A DNA stretch of 58,836 nt from Burkholderia sp. Bp8963. Its GTDB lineage: Bacteria > Pseudomonadota > Gammaproteobacteria > Burkholderiales > Burkholderiaceae. How positions within the stretch are numbered: the first letter of the stretch is position 1; each line of letters starts with the position of its first letter. Position numbers and translations under genes: made by a program. Of the stretch, positions 28,911 through 36,555 are shown in pieces. Location: assembly GCF_003854275.1 (NCBI RefSeq), contig NZ_QTQP01000043.1, positions 1 to 58,836 on the forward strand, given 5' to 3'. A model generated the notes under the pieces. It was not told where the DNA came from, did not search any database, and saw only the letters and a list, made by a program, of their open reading frames with translations.

Positions 28911-30233
28911 TCAGGCAGCCGCCGCGGCCGTTGCCGCGTGCGTGTGACCGCCGACCATGCAGTGCTTGTGCTCGACGTGGTACGCGAATTCGTCCCAGTA
29001 GTGCTTGAGCATCCCGCGCACCGGCATCGCCGCCGCATCGCCGAGCGCGCAGATCGTGCGGCCCATGATGTTCTCGGCCACCGAATTCAGCAGGTCCAGG
29101 TCTTCCTGGCGGCCTTCGCCATGCTCGATGCGATTCACGACGCGATACAGCCAGCCCGTGCCTTCGCGGCACGGCGTGCACTGGCCGCACGATTCCTCGT
29201 AGTAGAAGTACGACAGGCGCAGCAGCGAGCGCACCATGCAGCGCGTCTCGTCCATCACGATCACCGCACCCGAACCGAGCATCGAACCCGCCTTCGCTAT
29301 CGAGTCGTAGTCGAGGTCGGTCTGCATCATGATGTCGCCCGGGATCACCGGCGCGGACGAGCCGCCCGGAATCACGGCCTTGATCTTCTTGCCGCCGCGC
29401 ATCCCGCCGGCGAGCTCCATCAGCGTCGCGAACGGCGTGCCGAGCGGCACTTCGTAGTTGCCCGGACGCTCGACGTCGCCCGACACCGAGAAGATCTTCG
29501 TGCCGCCGTTGTTCGGCTTGCCGATCTCGAGGTAGTTCTGCGGGCCGATGGTCAGCAGGAACGGCACCGCGGCGAACGTCTCGGTGTTGTTGATCGTGGT
29601 CGGCTTGCCGTACACGCCGAAGCTCGCCGGGAACGGCGGCTTGAAGCGCGGCTGGCCCTTCTTGCCTTCGAGCGACTCGAGCAGCGCCGTTTCCTCGCCG
29701 CAGATGTACGCGCCGTAACCGTGGTGCGCGTGCAGCTGGAACGAGAATTCCGAGCCCATGATGTTGTCGCCCAGGAAGCCCGCCTTGCGCGCTTCCTCGA
29801 GCGCGGCCTCGAAGCGTCGATACACTTCGAAGATCTCGCCGTGGATGTAGTTGTAGCCGACGGTGATGCCCATCGCGTACGCGCCGATGGCCATGCCTTC
29901 GATCAGCGCGTGCGGGTTCCAGCGCAGGATGTCGCGATCCTTGAACGTGCCCGGCTCGCCTTCGTCCGAGTTGCAGACGAGGTACTTCTGCCCCGGGAAC
30001 TGACGCGGCATGAAGCTCCACTTCAGGCCGGTCGGGAAGCCCGCGCCGCCGCGGCCGCGCAGGCCCGACGCCTTGACGTCGGCGATCACCTGCTCGGGCG
30101 GGATTTTTTCTTCGAGAATGCGGCGCAGCTGCTTGTAGCCGCCGCGCGCAACGTAATCTTCGAGATGCCAGTTCTCGCCGTTCAGACCAGCGAGGATCAG
30201 CGGTTTGATGTGACGGTCGTGGAGGGACGTCAT
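28911..30233 (-). CDS. nuoF: NADH-quinone oxidoreductase subunit F (NADH/FMN-binding)
   Basis: A 440-residue subunit that binds NADH and FMN. FMN/NADH glycine-rich loop: GLRGRGGAGFPTGLKW. The N3 [4Fe-4S] cluster is held by CGQCTPCREG and a later Cys in RTICALGDAAAMPV. Its ATG overlaps the nuoE stop by four bases (ATGA). The last residues are an Ala run plus His (HTHAATAAAAA), a low-complexity tail. Confidence 0.95.
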   Translation of the reverse strand: MTSLHDRHIKPLILAGLNGENWHLEDYVARGGYKQLRRILEEKIPPEQVIADVKASGLRGRGGAGFPTGLKWSFMPRQFPGQKYLVCNSDEGEPGTFKDRDILRWNPHALIEGMAIGAYAMGITVGYNYIHGEIFEVYRRFEAALEEARKAGFLGDNIMGSEFSFQLHAHHGYGAYICGEETALLESLEGKKGQPRFKPPFPASFGVYGKPTTINNTETFAAVPFLLTIGPQNYLEIGKPNNGGTKIFSVSGDVERPGNYEVPLGTPFATLMELAGGMRGGKKIKAVIPGGSSAPVIPGDIMMQTDLDYDSIAKAGSMLGSGAVIVMDETRCMVRSLLRLSYFYYEESCGQCTPCREGTGWLYRVVNRIEHGEGRQEDLDLLNSVAENIMGRTICALGDAAAMPVRGMLKHYWDEFAYHVEHKHCMVGGHTHAATAAAAA

Positions 30234-30715
30234 TTCGAGAGCTCCTCAAGCAGCTGGTCGATCTTCTCGCGGCTCATGAAGCTGCACATTCTGTGATTGT
30301 TCACCAGCAGCACCGGTGCATCGCCGCACGAGCCCATGCATTCGCCTTCCTTCAGCGTGAACTTGCCGTCCGGCGTGGTTTCGCCGAAGTCGATGCCGAG
30401 CTTCTGTTTCAGGTAATCGGCAGTCGCTTCCGCGCCGCCGTGCGGACCGAGCTGGCACGGCAGGTTCGTGCAGAGCGTGATCTTGTGCTTGCCGACAGGC
30501 TTGAGCTCGTACATCGTGTAGAACGTCGCGACTTCCTGCACGGCGACGGCCGGCATGCCGAGATAGTCCGCGACGAACTGCATCAGTTCGGGCGACAGCC
30601 AGCCATGCTCTTCCTGAGCAACGGCCAACGCCGACATCACGGCGGACTGTTTCTGATCGGCGGGATACTTCGTCAACGCTCGATCGATTTCCTTCAGGCC
30701 TTCAGCTGAGATCAT
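30230..30715 (-). CDS. nuoE: NADH-quinone oxidoreductase subunit E
   Basis: A 161-residue thioredoxin-like [2Fe-2S] subunit holding cluster N1a. Ligands are the Cys pairs in TLCTNLPCQLG and GECMGSCGDAP. ATG 30715 (MISAEGLKEID) is the family start; a TTG seven codons upstream is possible. The gap to nuoD is 183 bases, the longest in the operon. Confidence 0.94.
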   Translation of the reverse strand: MISAEGLKEIDRALTKYPADQKQSAVMSALAVAQEEHGWLSPELMQFVADYLGMPAVAVQEVATFYTMYELKPVGKHKITLCTNLPCQLGPHGGAEATADYLKQKLGIDFGETTPDGKFTLKEGECMGSCGDAPVLLVNNHRMCSFMSREKIDQLLEELSK

Positions 30716-30898
30716 TTTCAGACACGACTCTTTCAATTCCTACCGAACGAACAACCTGCCGCACACTGGGGTGCATGGACGGCAGACCTGGCGCTCACTC
30801 TGTTGACAGCTTGCGAAGCCGCGCCGGTTCAGCGCATACCGCATGTGACTTCGCGTGTGACTTGCTGCTCGCCGCCCGCGTCGCGGGCGGCGCAACCA
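30716..30898 (-). other. nuoD-nuoE intercistronic region with strong hairpin
   Basis: A 183-base spacer inside the nuo operon. Right after the nuoD stop lies a near-perfect GC palindrome (gccgcccgcg / cgcgggcggc, 30871-30880 with 30882-30891). No T-run follows, so full termination is unlikely; it may stabilise the 5' (nuoABCD) part of the message. No reading frame with coding character is visible. Confidence 0.55.
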
Positions 30899-32152
30899 TT
30901 AGCGATCGATTTCGCCGAACACGATGTCCTGCGTACCGATGATCGTGACGGCGTCAGCAATCATGTGGCCGCGCGCCATTTCGTCGAGCGACGCGAGATG
31001 CGCGAAGCCCGGTGCGCGGATCTTCAGGCGGTACGGCTTGTTCGCGCCGTCCGACACCAGATAGATGCCGAATTCGCCCTTCGGATGCTCGACCGCCGCA
31101 TACGCTTCGCCTTCCGGCACGTGAAAACCTTCGGTGAAGAGCTTGAAATGGTGGATCAGGTCCTCCATGTTCGTCTTCATGCCGACGCGCGACGGCGGCG
31201 CAACCTTGTGATTGTCCGTCATCACGGGGCCCGGATTCTTGCGGAGCCACTCAATACATTGTTTCGCGATACGCACCGACTGACGCATTTCCTCGACACG
31301 CACCAGATAGCGGTCGTAGCAGTCGCCGTTCACGCCGACCGGCACGTCGAAGTCCATGCGATCGTACACTTCGTACGGCTGCTTCTTGCGCAGGTCCCAC
31401 GCGATGCCCGAGCCGCGCAGCATCGGGCCCGTCAGGCCCATCTGCAGCGCACGTTCCGGGCTGACGACGCCGATGCCGACGAGACGCTGCTTCCAGATCC
31501 GGTTGTCGGTCAAGAGCGTTTCGTATTCGTCGACGCACTTCGGGAAGCGCGTGAAGAAATCGTCGATGAAGTCGAGCACCGAACCCTGGCGCGCCTCGTT
31601 CATCTTCGCGAGCGCCTTCTCGTTGCGAATCTTGGACGCCTTGTATTGCGGCATTGCGTCAGGCAGATCGCGATAGACGCCGCCCGGGCGGTAGTAGGCC
31701 GCGTGCATCCGGGCGCCGGACACCGCTTCGTACACGTCCATCAGGTCTTCGCGCTCGCGGAACGCGTAGAGGAACACAGCCATCGCGCCGACGTCGAGCG
31801 CGTGCGCGCCGATCCACATCAGGTGGTTCAGCACGCGCGTGATTTCGTCGAATAGCACGCGGATGTACTGCGCGCGCTCCGGCACATCGATGCCGAGCAG
31901 CTTCTCGATCGCGAGCACGTAGCCGTGCTCGTTGACCATCATCGACACATAGTCGAGACGGTCCATGTACGGCACGGACTGGATGAAGGTCTTGGATTCC
32001 GCGAGCTTTTCGGTCGCGCGGTGCAGCAGGCCGATGTGCGGATCGGCACGCTGGATGACTTCGCCGTCGAGCTCGAGCACGAGGCGCAGCACGCCGTGCG
32101 CTGCCGGGTGCTGCGGGCCGAAGTTGAGCGTGTAGTTCTTGATGTCTGCCAT
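30899..32152 (-). CDS. nuoD: NADH-quinone oxidoreductase subunit D
   Basis: A 417-residue 49-kDa-type subunit that forms the quinone pocket with NuoB. Conserved family features: the N-terminal FGPQHPAAHGVLRL beta-hairpin carrying the quinone-binding His, and the C-terminal IIGTQDIVFGEIDR. AGGGCG precedes ATG 32152, nine bases after the nuoC stop. NuoC and NuoD are separate here, unlike the fused NuoCD of E. coli. Confidence 0.95.
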   Translation of the reverse strand: MADIKNYTLNFGPQHPAAHGVLRLVLELDGEVIQRADPHIGLLHRATEKLAESKTFIQSVPYMDRLDYVSMMVNEHGYVLAIEKLLGIDVPERAQYIRVLFDEITRVLNHLMWIGAHALDVGAMAVFLYAFREREDLMDVYEAVSGARMHAAYYRPGGVYRDLPDAMPQYKASKIRNEKALAKMNEARQGSVLDFIDDFFTRFPKCVDEYETLLTDNRIWKQRLVGIGVVSPERALQMGLTGPMLRGSGIAWDLRKKQPYEVYDRMDFDVPVGVNGDCYDRYLVRVEEMRQSVRIAKQCIEWLRKNPGPVMTDNHKVAPPSRVGMKTNMEDLIHHFKLFTEGFHVPEGEAYAAVEHPKGEFGIYLVSDGANKPYRLKIRAPGFAHLASLDEMARGHMIADAVTIIGTQDIVFGEIDR

Positions 32153-32161
32153 GACGCCCTC

Positions 32162-32764
32162 TTAATGTTTCAGACCGCCATAGCGATCCTCGCGGATCAC
32201 GCGCGGCGTGATTTCGCGCGGCTCGATGGTCACCGGCTGGTAGACGACCCGCTTCTCTTCCGGGTCGTAGCGCATTTCGACGTAGCCCGACACCGGGAAG
32301 TCCTTGCGGAACGGGTGGCCGATGAAGCCGTAGTCGGTCAGGAGGCGGCGCAGGTCCGGGTGGCCTTCGAACACGAGGCCGTACAGGTCGAACGCTTCGC
32401 GCTCGTACCAGTTCGCGGAGGTCCAGATGTCGACGACCGACGGCACGATCGGCAGATCATCGTCCGGTGCGAACACGCGCACGCGCAGGCGCCAGTTGTT
32501 CGTCACCGACAGCAGGTGCGACACGGCCGCGAAGCGCGGGCCGTCGTATGCACCGTCGCCGTACGTCTGGTAGTCGATGCCGCACAGGTCGATCAGCTGC
32601 TCGAAACGGAGCTTCGGATCGTCGCGCAGCGTCTTTGCGACTTCGAGGTAATCGCTCGCCTTCACGACGAGCGTCAGTTCACCGACTGCTTCGGTGAGGC
32701 TCACCACGCGCGCGCCGAGCGCGGCTTCGAGGTTCGCCTTGAGGGTCTCGATTTTGCTTGCCAT
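32162..32764 (-). CDS. nuoC: NADH-quinone oxidoreductase subunit C
   Basis: A 200-residue 30-kDa-type structural subunit of the peripheral arm, with the family motif WYEREAFDLYGLVFEGHPDL and RKDFPVSGYVEMRYDPEEKR. No cofactor is expected. ATG 32764 has only a weak ribosome-binding region. It lies 21 bases after nuoB. Confidence 0.95.
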   Translation of the reverse strand: MASKIETLKANLEAALGARVVSLTEAVGELTLVVKASDYLEVAKTLRDDPKLRFEQLIDLCGIDYQTYGDGAYDGPRFAAVSHLLSVTNNWRLRVRVFAPDDDLPIVPSVVDIWTSANWYEREAFDLYGLVFEGHPDLRRLLTDYGFIGHPFRKDFPVSGYVEMRYDPEEKRVVYQPVTIEPREITPRVIREDRYGGLKH

Positions 32765-32785
32765 ATTGAGGGGACGCTCGGGGCT

Positions 32786-33265
32786 TTATTGACGGGCGAT
32801 GGTGTTGGTGCGGCGAATCTTCGCCTGCAGCTGGATCACGCCGTAGACCAGCGCCTCGGCCGTCGGCGGACAGCCCGGCACGTAGACGTCGACCGGCACG
32901 ATTCGATCGCAGCCGCGCACCACCGAATACGAGTAGTGGTAGTAGCCGCCGCCGTTCGCGCACGACCCCATCGAGATCACCCAGCGCGGCTCGGCCATCT
33001 GGTCGTAGACGCGGCGCAGCGCGGGCGCCATCTTGTTGCAGAGCGTGCCGGCGACGATCATCACGTCCGACTGGCGCGGGCTCGGACGGAACACGACCCC
33101 GAACCGGTCCAGATCGTAGCGGGCCGCGCCCGCATGCATCATCTCGACGGCGCAACACGCGAGCCCGAACGTCATCGGCCACAGCGAGCCCGTGCGCGTC
33201 CAGTTGATCAGCTTGTCAGCCGTAGTGGTGACAAACCCTTCCTTCAAGACCCCTTCGATACTCAT
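32786..33265 (-). CDS. nuoB: NADH-quinone oxidoreductase subunit B
   Basis: A 159-residue subunit that holds the terminal [4Fe-4S] cluster N2: the tandem Cys in LACCAVEMM plus GSCANGG and VPGCPPT. It passes electrons to quinone. The start ATG 33265 (MSIEGVLKEGF) has a GGAG-containing region upstream; a frame extending to 33307 is not supported. 62 bases separate it from the nuoA stop. Confidence 0.95.
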   Translation of the reverse strand: MSIEGVLKEGFVTTTADKLINWTRTGSLWPMTFGLACCAVEMMHAGAARYDLDRFGVVFRPSPRQSDVMIVAGTLCNKMAPALRRVYDQMAEPRWVISMGSCANGGGYYHYSYSVVRGCDRIVPVDVYVPGCPPTAEALVYGVIQLQAKIRRTNTIARQ

Positions 33266-33327
33266 TTGCTTTCCACTCCAGACGGGCGACCGAGCGTGGC
33301 CACCCATGCAAACCGGCGATTAACCCA

Positions 33328-33687
33328 TCACTCCCAGTCGAGGCCGCCTTTCTTCCAGATGTAGGCAAAGCCCAGCAGGAATTCGAGCAGAAAAATCATC
33401 ATTGCGATGAAACCGGGCCAGCCAATATCGCGCAGCGCGACGCCCCACGGAAACAGGAACGCGGTTTCGAGATCGAAGATGATGAACAGGATGGCGACGA
33501 GGTAGTACCGGACATCGAACTTCATCCGCGCATCCTCGAAGGCTTCAAAGCCGCATTCGTATGGCGCGTTTTTTTCGACGTCGGGCCTGCTGGGACCGAG
33601 AAGCTTGCCGATACTGACCAGCGCTATACCTAAACCAGTGCCCACAAGGAGGAACAACAAGACGGGGTAATAGGCTGCGAGGTTCAA
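33328..33687 (-). CDS. nuoA: NADH-quinone oxidoreductase subunit A
   Basis: A 119-residue, three-helix membrane subunit. The loop motif YECGFEAFEDARMKFDVRYYLVAILFI is diagnostic; it contains the Cys of the active/deactive-sensitive loop. The start codon is TTG at 33687, five bases after GAGGA, an unusual but well-supported choice because no ATG lies nearby. It is the first gene of the 14-gene complex I operon, which should be transcribed from the 33,690-33,800 region. Confidence 0.94.
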   Translation of the reverse strand: MNLAAYYPVLLFLLVGTGLGIALVSIGKLLGPSRPDVEKNAPYECGFEAFEDARMKFDVRYYLVAILFIIFDLETAFLFPWGVALRDIGWPGFIAMMIFLLEFLLGFAYIWKKGGLDWE

Positions 33688-33799
33688 GGCAATCCTCTAT
33701 CGGTTGGTTCTGAGCGTCCGGAGAATAACACTATCCGGCGGAAGGAATCATTTCGGACTACCTGCGATCGCAAGACAACCGCAAGCGTACCCCACAAAT

Positions 33800-33831
33800 G
33801 AAAAATGCCAGCCACGTGAAGCGGCTGGCAT
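33800..33831 (-). terminator. Intrinsic terminator after tRNA-Leu
   Basis: A 9-bp stem (atgccagcc / ggctggcat, 33805-33813 with 33823-33831) is followed on the minus strand by a T-run (33800-33804 read as TTTTTC). It lies 11 bases beyond the tRNA 3' end and separates the secG-tRNA unit from the nuo operon. Confidence 0.85.
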
Positions 33832-33841
33832 TGAGTAACTT

Positions 33842-33926
33842 TGGTGCCGACGGCGAGACTCGAACTCGCACAGCTTTCGCCACTACCCCCTCAAGATAGC
33901 GTGTCTACCAATTTCACCACGTCGGC
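33842..33926 (-). tRNA. tRNA-Leu (anticodon GAG)
   Basis: An 85-base cloverleaf with a long variable arm and an encoded CCA end. Acceptor stem gccgacg / cgtcggc; anticodon stem ctatc / ggtag with loop ttgaggg, giving anticodon GAG; T-arm gcgag-ttcgagt-ctcgc. The long variable region between the anticodon stem and T-arm is typical of Leu tRNAs. It reads CTC/CTT codons and lies downstream of secG on the same strand. Confidence 0.95.
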
Positions 33927-34037
33927 ACTGCATGCAACTCGGGTTGTAACTGCTGTTTCCCGCGAATCGCTTCAAGAATTAAATTCTAACCTGACCGCCA
34001 GAATTGTTCAACGCACAAACGCAAAAATTTTAAATTT

Positions 34038-34415
34038 TTATTTCGGGACGTCCTGGCCCGGCGCACGTGCAGCCGAACCCGCAGCCGCGGATGCCGCAAC
34101 GGCCGGCGCGGACGCTGCCGATGCCGGTGCCGGCGCGGTTGCCGCAGCGCCGAGCACGCCAACGGACGGCTGCGACTTGTACGAACCGAGGTAGGTCAGC
34201 GCGAGCGTCGCAACGAAGAAGAGCGTCGCCAGCACGGCGGTCGTGCGCGACAGGAAGTTCGCGGAGCCCGTCGCACCGAACAGGCTGCCCGACGCGCCGC
34301 TGCCGAATGCAGCCCCCATATCGGCACCCTTGCCGTGCTGCAGCAGCACGAGACCAATCACACCAAGTGCAGACAGCACCTGCACCACAATAATCAGCGT
34401 TTTCAAATACAGCAT
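34038..34415 (-). CDS. secG: Preprotein translocase subunit SecG
   Basis: A 125-residue inner-membrane component of the SecYEG channel with two transmembrane helices (LKTLIIVVQVLSALGVIGLVL, shown here only in part, and TTAVLATLFFVATLALTYL) flanking the conserved HGKGADMGAAFGSGASGS loop. The last 35 residues are a Pro/Ala-rich low-complexity tail longer than in E. coli. ATG 34415 is preferred to GTG 34424. It lies 73 bases after tpiA and precedes tRNA-Leu. Confidence 0.93.
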   Translation of the reverse strand: MLYLKTLIIVVQVLSALGVIGLVLLQHGKGADMGAAFGSGASGSLFGATGSANFLSRTTAVLATLFFVATLALTYLGSYKSQPSVGVLGAAATAPAPASAASAPAVAASAAAGSAARAPGQDVPK

Positions 34416-34488
34416 CACACCCACCCGAATGGATCAGGCGACCCGCTTGCGCGGGCCGCCGTCATGGTTCAATTCGATCCCGGCCCGC

Positions 34489-35244
34489 TCAGCGCGCGGC
34501 CCGGCAGATCGCCAGAAAATCTTCCGCCTTCAGCGACGCGCCGCCGATCAGGCCGCCGTCGATGTCCGGCTGCGCGAACAGCTCTTCCGCGTTGTCCGGC
34601 TTCACGCTGCCACCATACAGCACCGACACGTCGGCCGCGCCCTTCGCCGCGAGCCGGGCGCGCAGGAACGCGTGCACCTGCTGCGCCTGCGCCGACGTCG
34701 CGCTCTTGCCCGTACCGATCGCCCAGACCGGTTCGTACGCGACGACGATGCGCGCGGCCTCGTCGGTCGACAGCACGGCCAGCACCGCGTCGAGCTGCGC
34801 GCCGACGACCTGCTCGGTCGCCCCCGCCTCACGCTCGCCGAGCGTCTCGCCGACGCACACGACCGGCGTCAGGCCGGCCGCGAGCGCACGCTGCGTCTTC
34901 GCGGCGACCGCTTCGTTGCGCTCGCCGTGATACGCGCGGCGCTCCGAGTGACCGACGATCGCATAGCGCGCACCGAATTCCGCGATCATCGCCGCGGCGA
35001 CCTCGCCCGTATATGCGCCCTGCTCGTGTGCGGATACGTCCTGCGCGCCCCACGCGATGCGGCCGCCGTCGAGCTGGCCCTGAACCTGCGCGAGATACGG
35101 GAACGGCACGCACACGCCGATCGCCGTTTCTGCCGGCACCGATTCCGCGCCCAGCACCACTTCGTTCAGCAATGCCTGGTTGCCGGCCAGCCGGCCGTGC
35201 ATCTTCCAGTTGCCGATCACACGCTTTGTTCTCTGTTTCGACAT
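34489..35244 (-). CDS. tpiA: Triose-phosphate isomerase
   Basis: A 251-residue TIM-barrel glycolytic enzyme interconverting dihydroxyacetone phosphate and glyceraldehyde 3-phosphate. Catalytic residues are seen in GNWKMHG (Lys), IVGHSERR (His) and AYEPVWAIGTG (Glu plus the mobile loop); the phosphate-binding LYGGSVKP segment is also present. ATG 35244 has GGGA seven bases upstream and is preferred over ATG 35259. A promoter-like TTGACC-18-TAAAAT lies at 35311-35340. Confidence 0.95.
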   Translation of the reverse strand: MSKQRTKRVIGNWKMHGRLAGNQALLNEVVLGAESVPAETAIGVCVPFPYLAQVQGQLDGGRIAWGAQDVSAHEQGAYTGEVAAAMIAEFGARYAIVGHSERRAYHGERNEAVAAKTQRALAAGLTPVVCVGETLGEREAGATEQVVGAQLDAVLAVLSTDEAARIVVAYEPVWAIGTGKSATSAQAQQVHAFLRARLAAKGAADVSVLYGGSVKPDNAEELFAQPDIDGGLIGGASLKAEDFLAICRAAR

Positions 35245-35310
35245 CGTTTGTCCCGTCATCGACGGGCCGGTAACCGGCCGTCAGGTTTGATCTGGCGAAG
35301 CAAACCGGCG

Positions 35311-35340
35311 ATTTTACTGCGGCGCGCTTGAACCGGTCAA
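35311..35340 (-). promoter_or_regulatory. Putative sigma-70 promoter of tpiA-secG
   Basis: On the minus strand TTGACC (35335-35340) and TAAAAT (35311-35316) are separated by 18 bases, about 70 bases before the tpiA start and just beyond the preceding gene's stop codon. Confidence 0.6.
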
Positions 35341-35361
35341 ACCGCGCATGTCAAGTACCGA

Positions 35362-36381
35362 TCAACTGTTCGCGCCCCAATCGAGCACGATCTTGCCGAT
35401 ATGTTCGCCGCTTTCCATCAGCGCATGCGCCTGCGCGGCCTCCGCGGCAGGCAGCACGCGGTAGATCACGGGCTTGATGCGACCGTCGGCGAGCAGCGGC
35501 CACACGCGCGCCTTCAGTTGCGCGGCGATGCGCGCCTTGAACTCGACCGGGCGCGGCCGCAGCGTCGAGCCGGTCACCGTCAGCCGGCGACGCAGGATCT
35601 CGTTCAGGTTGATCTCGGCCTTCGCGCCGCCGAGCAGTGCGATCAGCACGAGACGGCCGCCGTCCGCAAGCGCGGAGAGCTCGCGCGGCACATACGCGCC
35701 CGCGACCATGTCGAGAATCACGTCGACGCCGCGATCGTGCGTCAGCGACTTCACGACTTCGACGAAATCCTCGGTCTTGTAGTTGATTGCGCGCTCGGCA
35801 CCCAGCGCCTCGCACGCGCGGCACTTGTCGGCATTGCCGGCCGTCGCGAGCACGCGGAAGCCGAGCGCGTGCGCGATCTGGATCGCCGTCACGCCGATGC
35901 CGCTCGAGCCGCCCTGCACGAGCAGCGTTTCCTGCGCGCCGCCCTCGCCCGCGCCGAGCTGCGCGCGGTCGAACACGTTGCTCCACACAGTGAAATACGT
36001 CTCCGGCAGCGACGCGGCCTCGATGTCGGTCAACCCATCCGGCACCGGCAGGCATTGCGGCAGCGGCGCGACCGCGTATTCCGCGTAGCCGCCGCCCGCG
36101 AGCAGCGCACAGACGCGATCGCCGAGTTTCAGGCCGAACGGATTGAGCGCAGGATCGGACAGGTCGCCGCCGACGATCTCGCCCGCGACCTCGAGGCCCG
36201 GCAGGTCCGACGCACCCGGCGGCGGCGCATATGCGCCCTTGCGCTGGAACACGTCCGGACGGTTGATGCCGGACGCCGCCACCTTGATCAGCACTTCGCC
36301 GCGCTGCGGCTCGGGGCGCGGACGCTCGGCGAGCTTCAGGACTTCGGGGGCGCCGAATTCGGTGATTTCGATGGCTTTCAT
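35362..36381 (-). CDS. NAD(P)H:quinone oxidoreductase, zinc-free MDR family
   Basis: A 339-residue medium-chain reductase of the quinone-oxidoreductase (PIG3/QOR-like) type. The N-terminal GroES-like domain reads MKAIEITEFGAPEVL and GINRPDVFQRKG; the nucleotide-binding Rossmann motif is VQGGSSGIGVTAIQIA. The catalytic-zinc Cys/His ligands are lacking. GGAG eight bases before ATG 36381 sets the start; the frame continues open to 36492 without coding character. It precedes tpiA on the same strand with 117 bases between. Confidence 0.9.
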   Translation of the reverse strand: MKAIEITEFGAPEVLKLAERPRPEPQRGEVLIKVAASGINRPDVFQRKGAYAPPPGASDLPGLEVAGEIVGGDLSDPALNPFGLKLGDRVCALLAGGGYAEYAVAPLPQCLPVPDGLTDIEAASLPETYFTVWSNVFDRAQLGAGEGGAQETLLVQGGSSGIGVTAIQIAHALGFRVLATAGNADKCRACEALGAERAINYKTEDFVEVVKSLTHDRGVDVILDMVAGAYVPRELSALADGGRLVLIALLGGAKAEINLNEILRRRLTVTGSTLRPRPVEFKARIAAQLKARVWPLLADGRIKPVIYRVLPAAEAAQAHALMESGEHIGKIVLDWGANS

Positions 36382-36502
36382 GTACGTCGCTCCAGGATCG
36401 GGTTCGAATTGCGCGCCCCGCCCGCAGGCATGGGACGCATCGCAGGCGCCGCTATGCGTGCCTGCTGCATGACGGGCCTGCTGCACGCGCACGATCCTAC
36501 AG

Positions 36503-36539
36503 AAAAAACGGCCGGCGCGCTTTCGCGCAGCCGGCCGTT
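36503..36539 (-). terminator. Intrinsic terminator of pnp
   Basis: On the minus strand a GC-rich stem (acggccggc / gccggccgt, 36509-36517 with 36530-36538, extended inward by gcgc) is followed by six T residues (36503-36508), about 17 bases after the pnp stop codon. Confidence 0.88.
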
Positions 36540-36555
36540 CGAACCCGCCGTCCGC

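Noticed and set aside
24805..28947. A 1380-codon plus-strand open frame antisense to nuoI-nuoG
   Set aside because: Same reason: GC-skewed shadow of real genes, without ribosome-binding site or recognisable domain.
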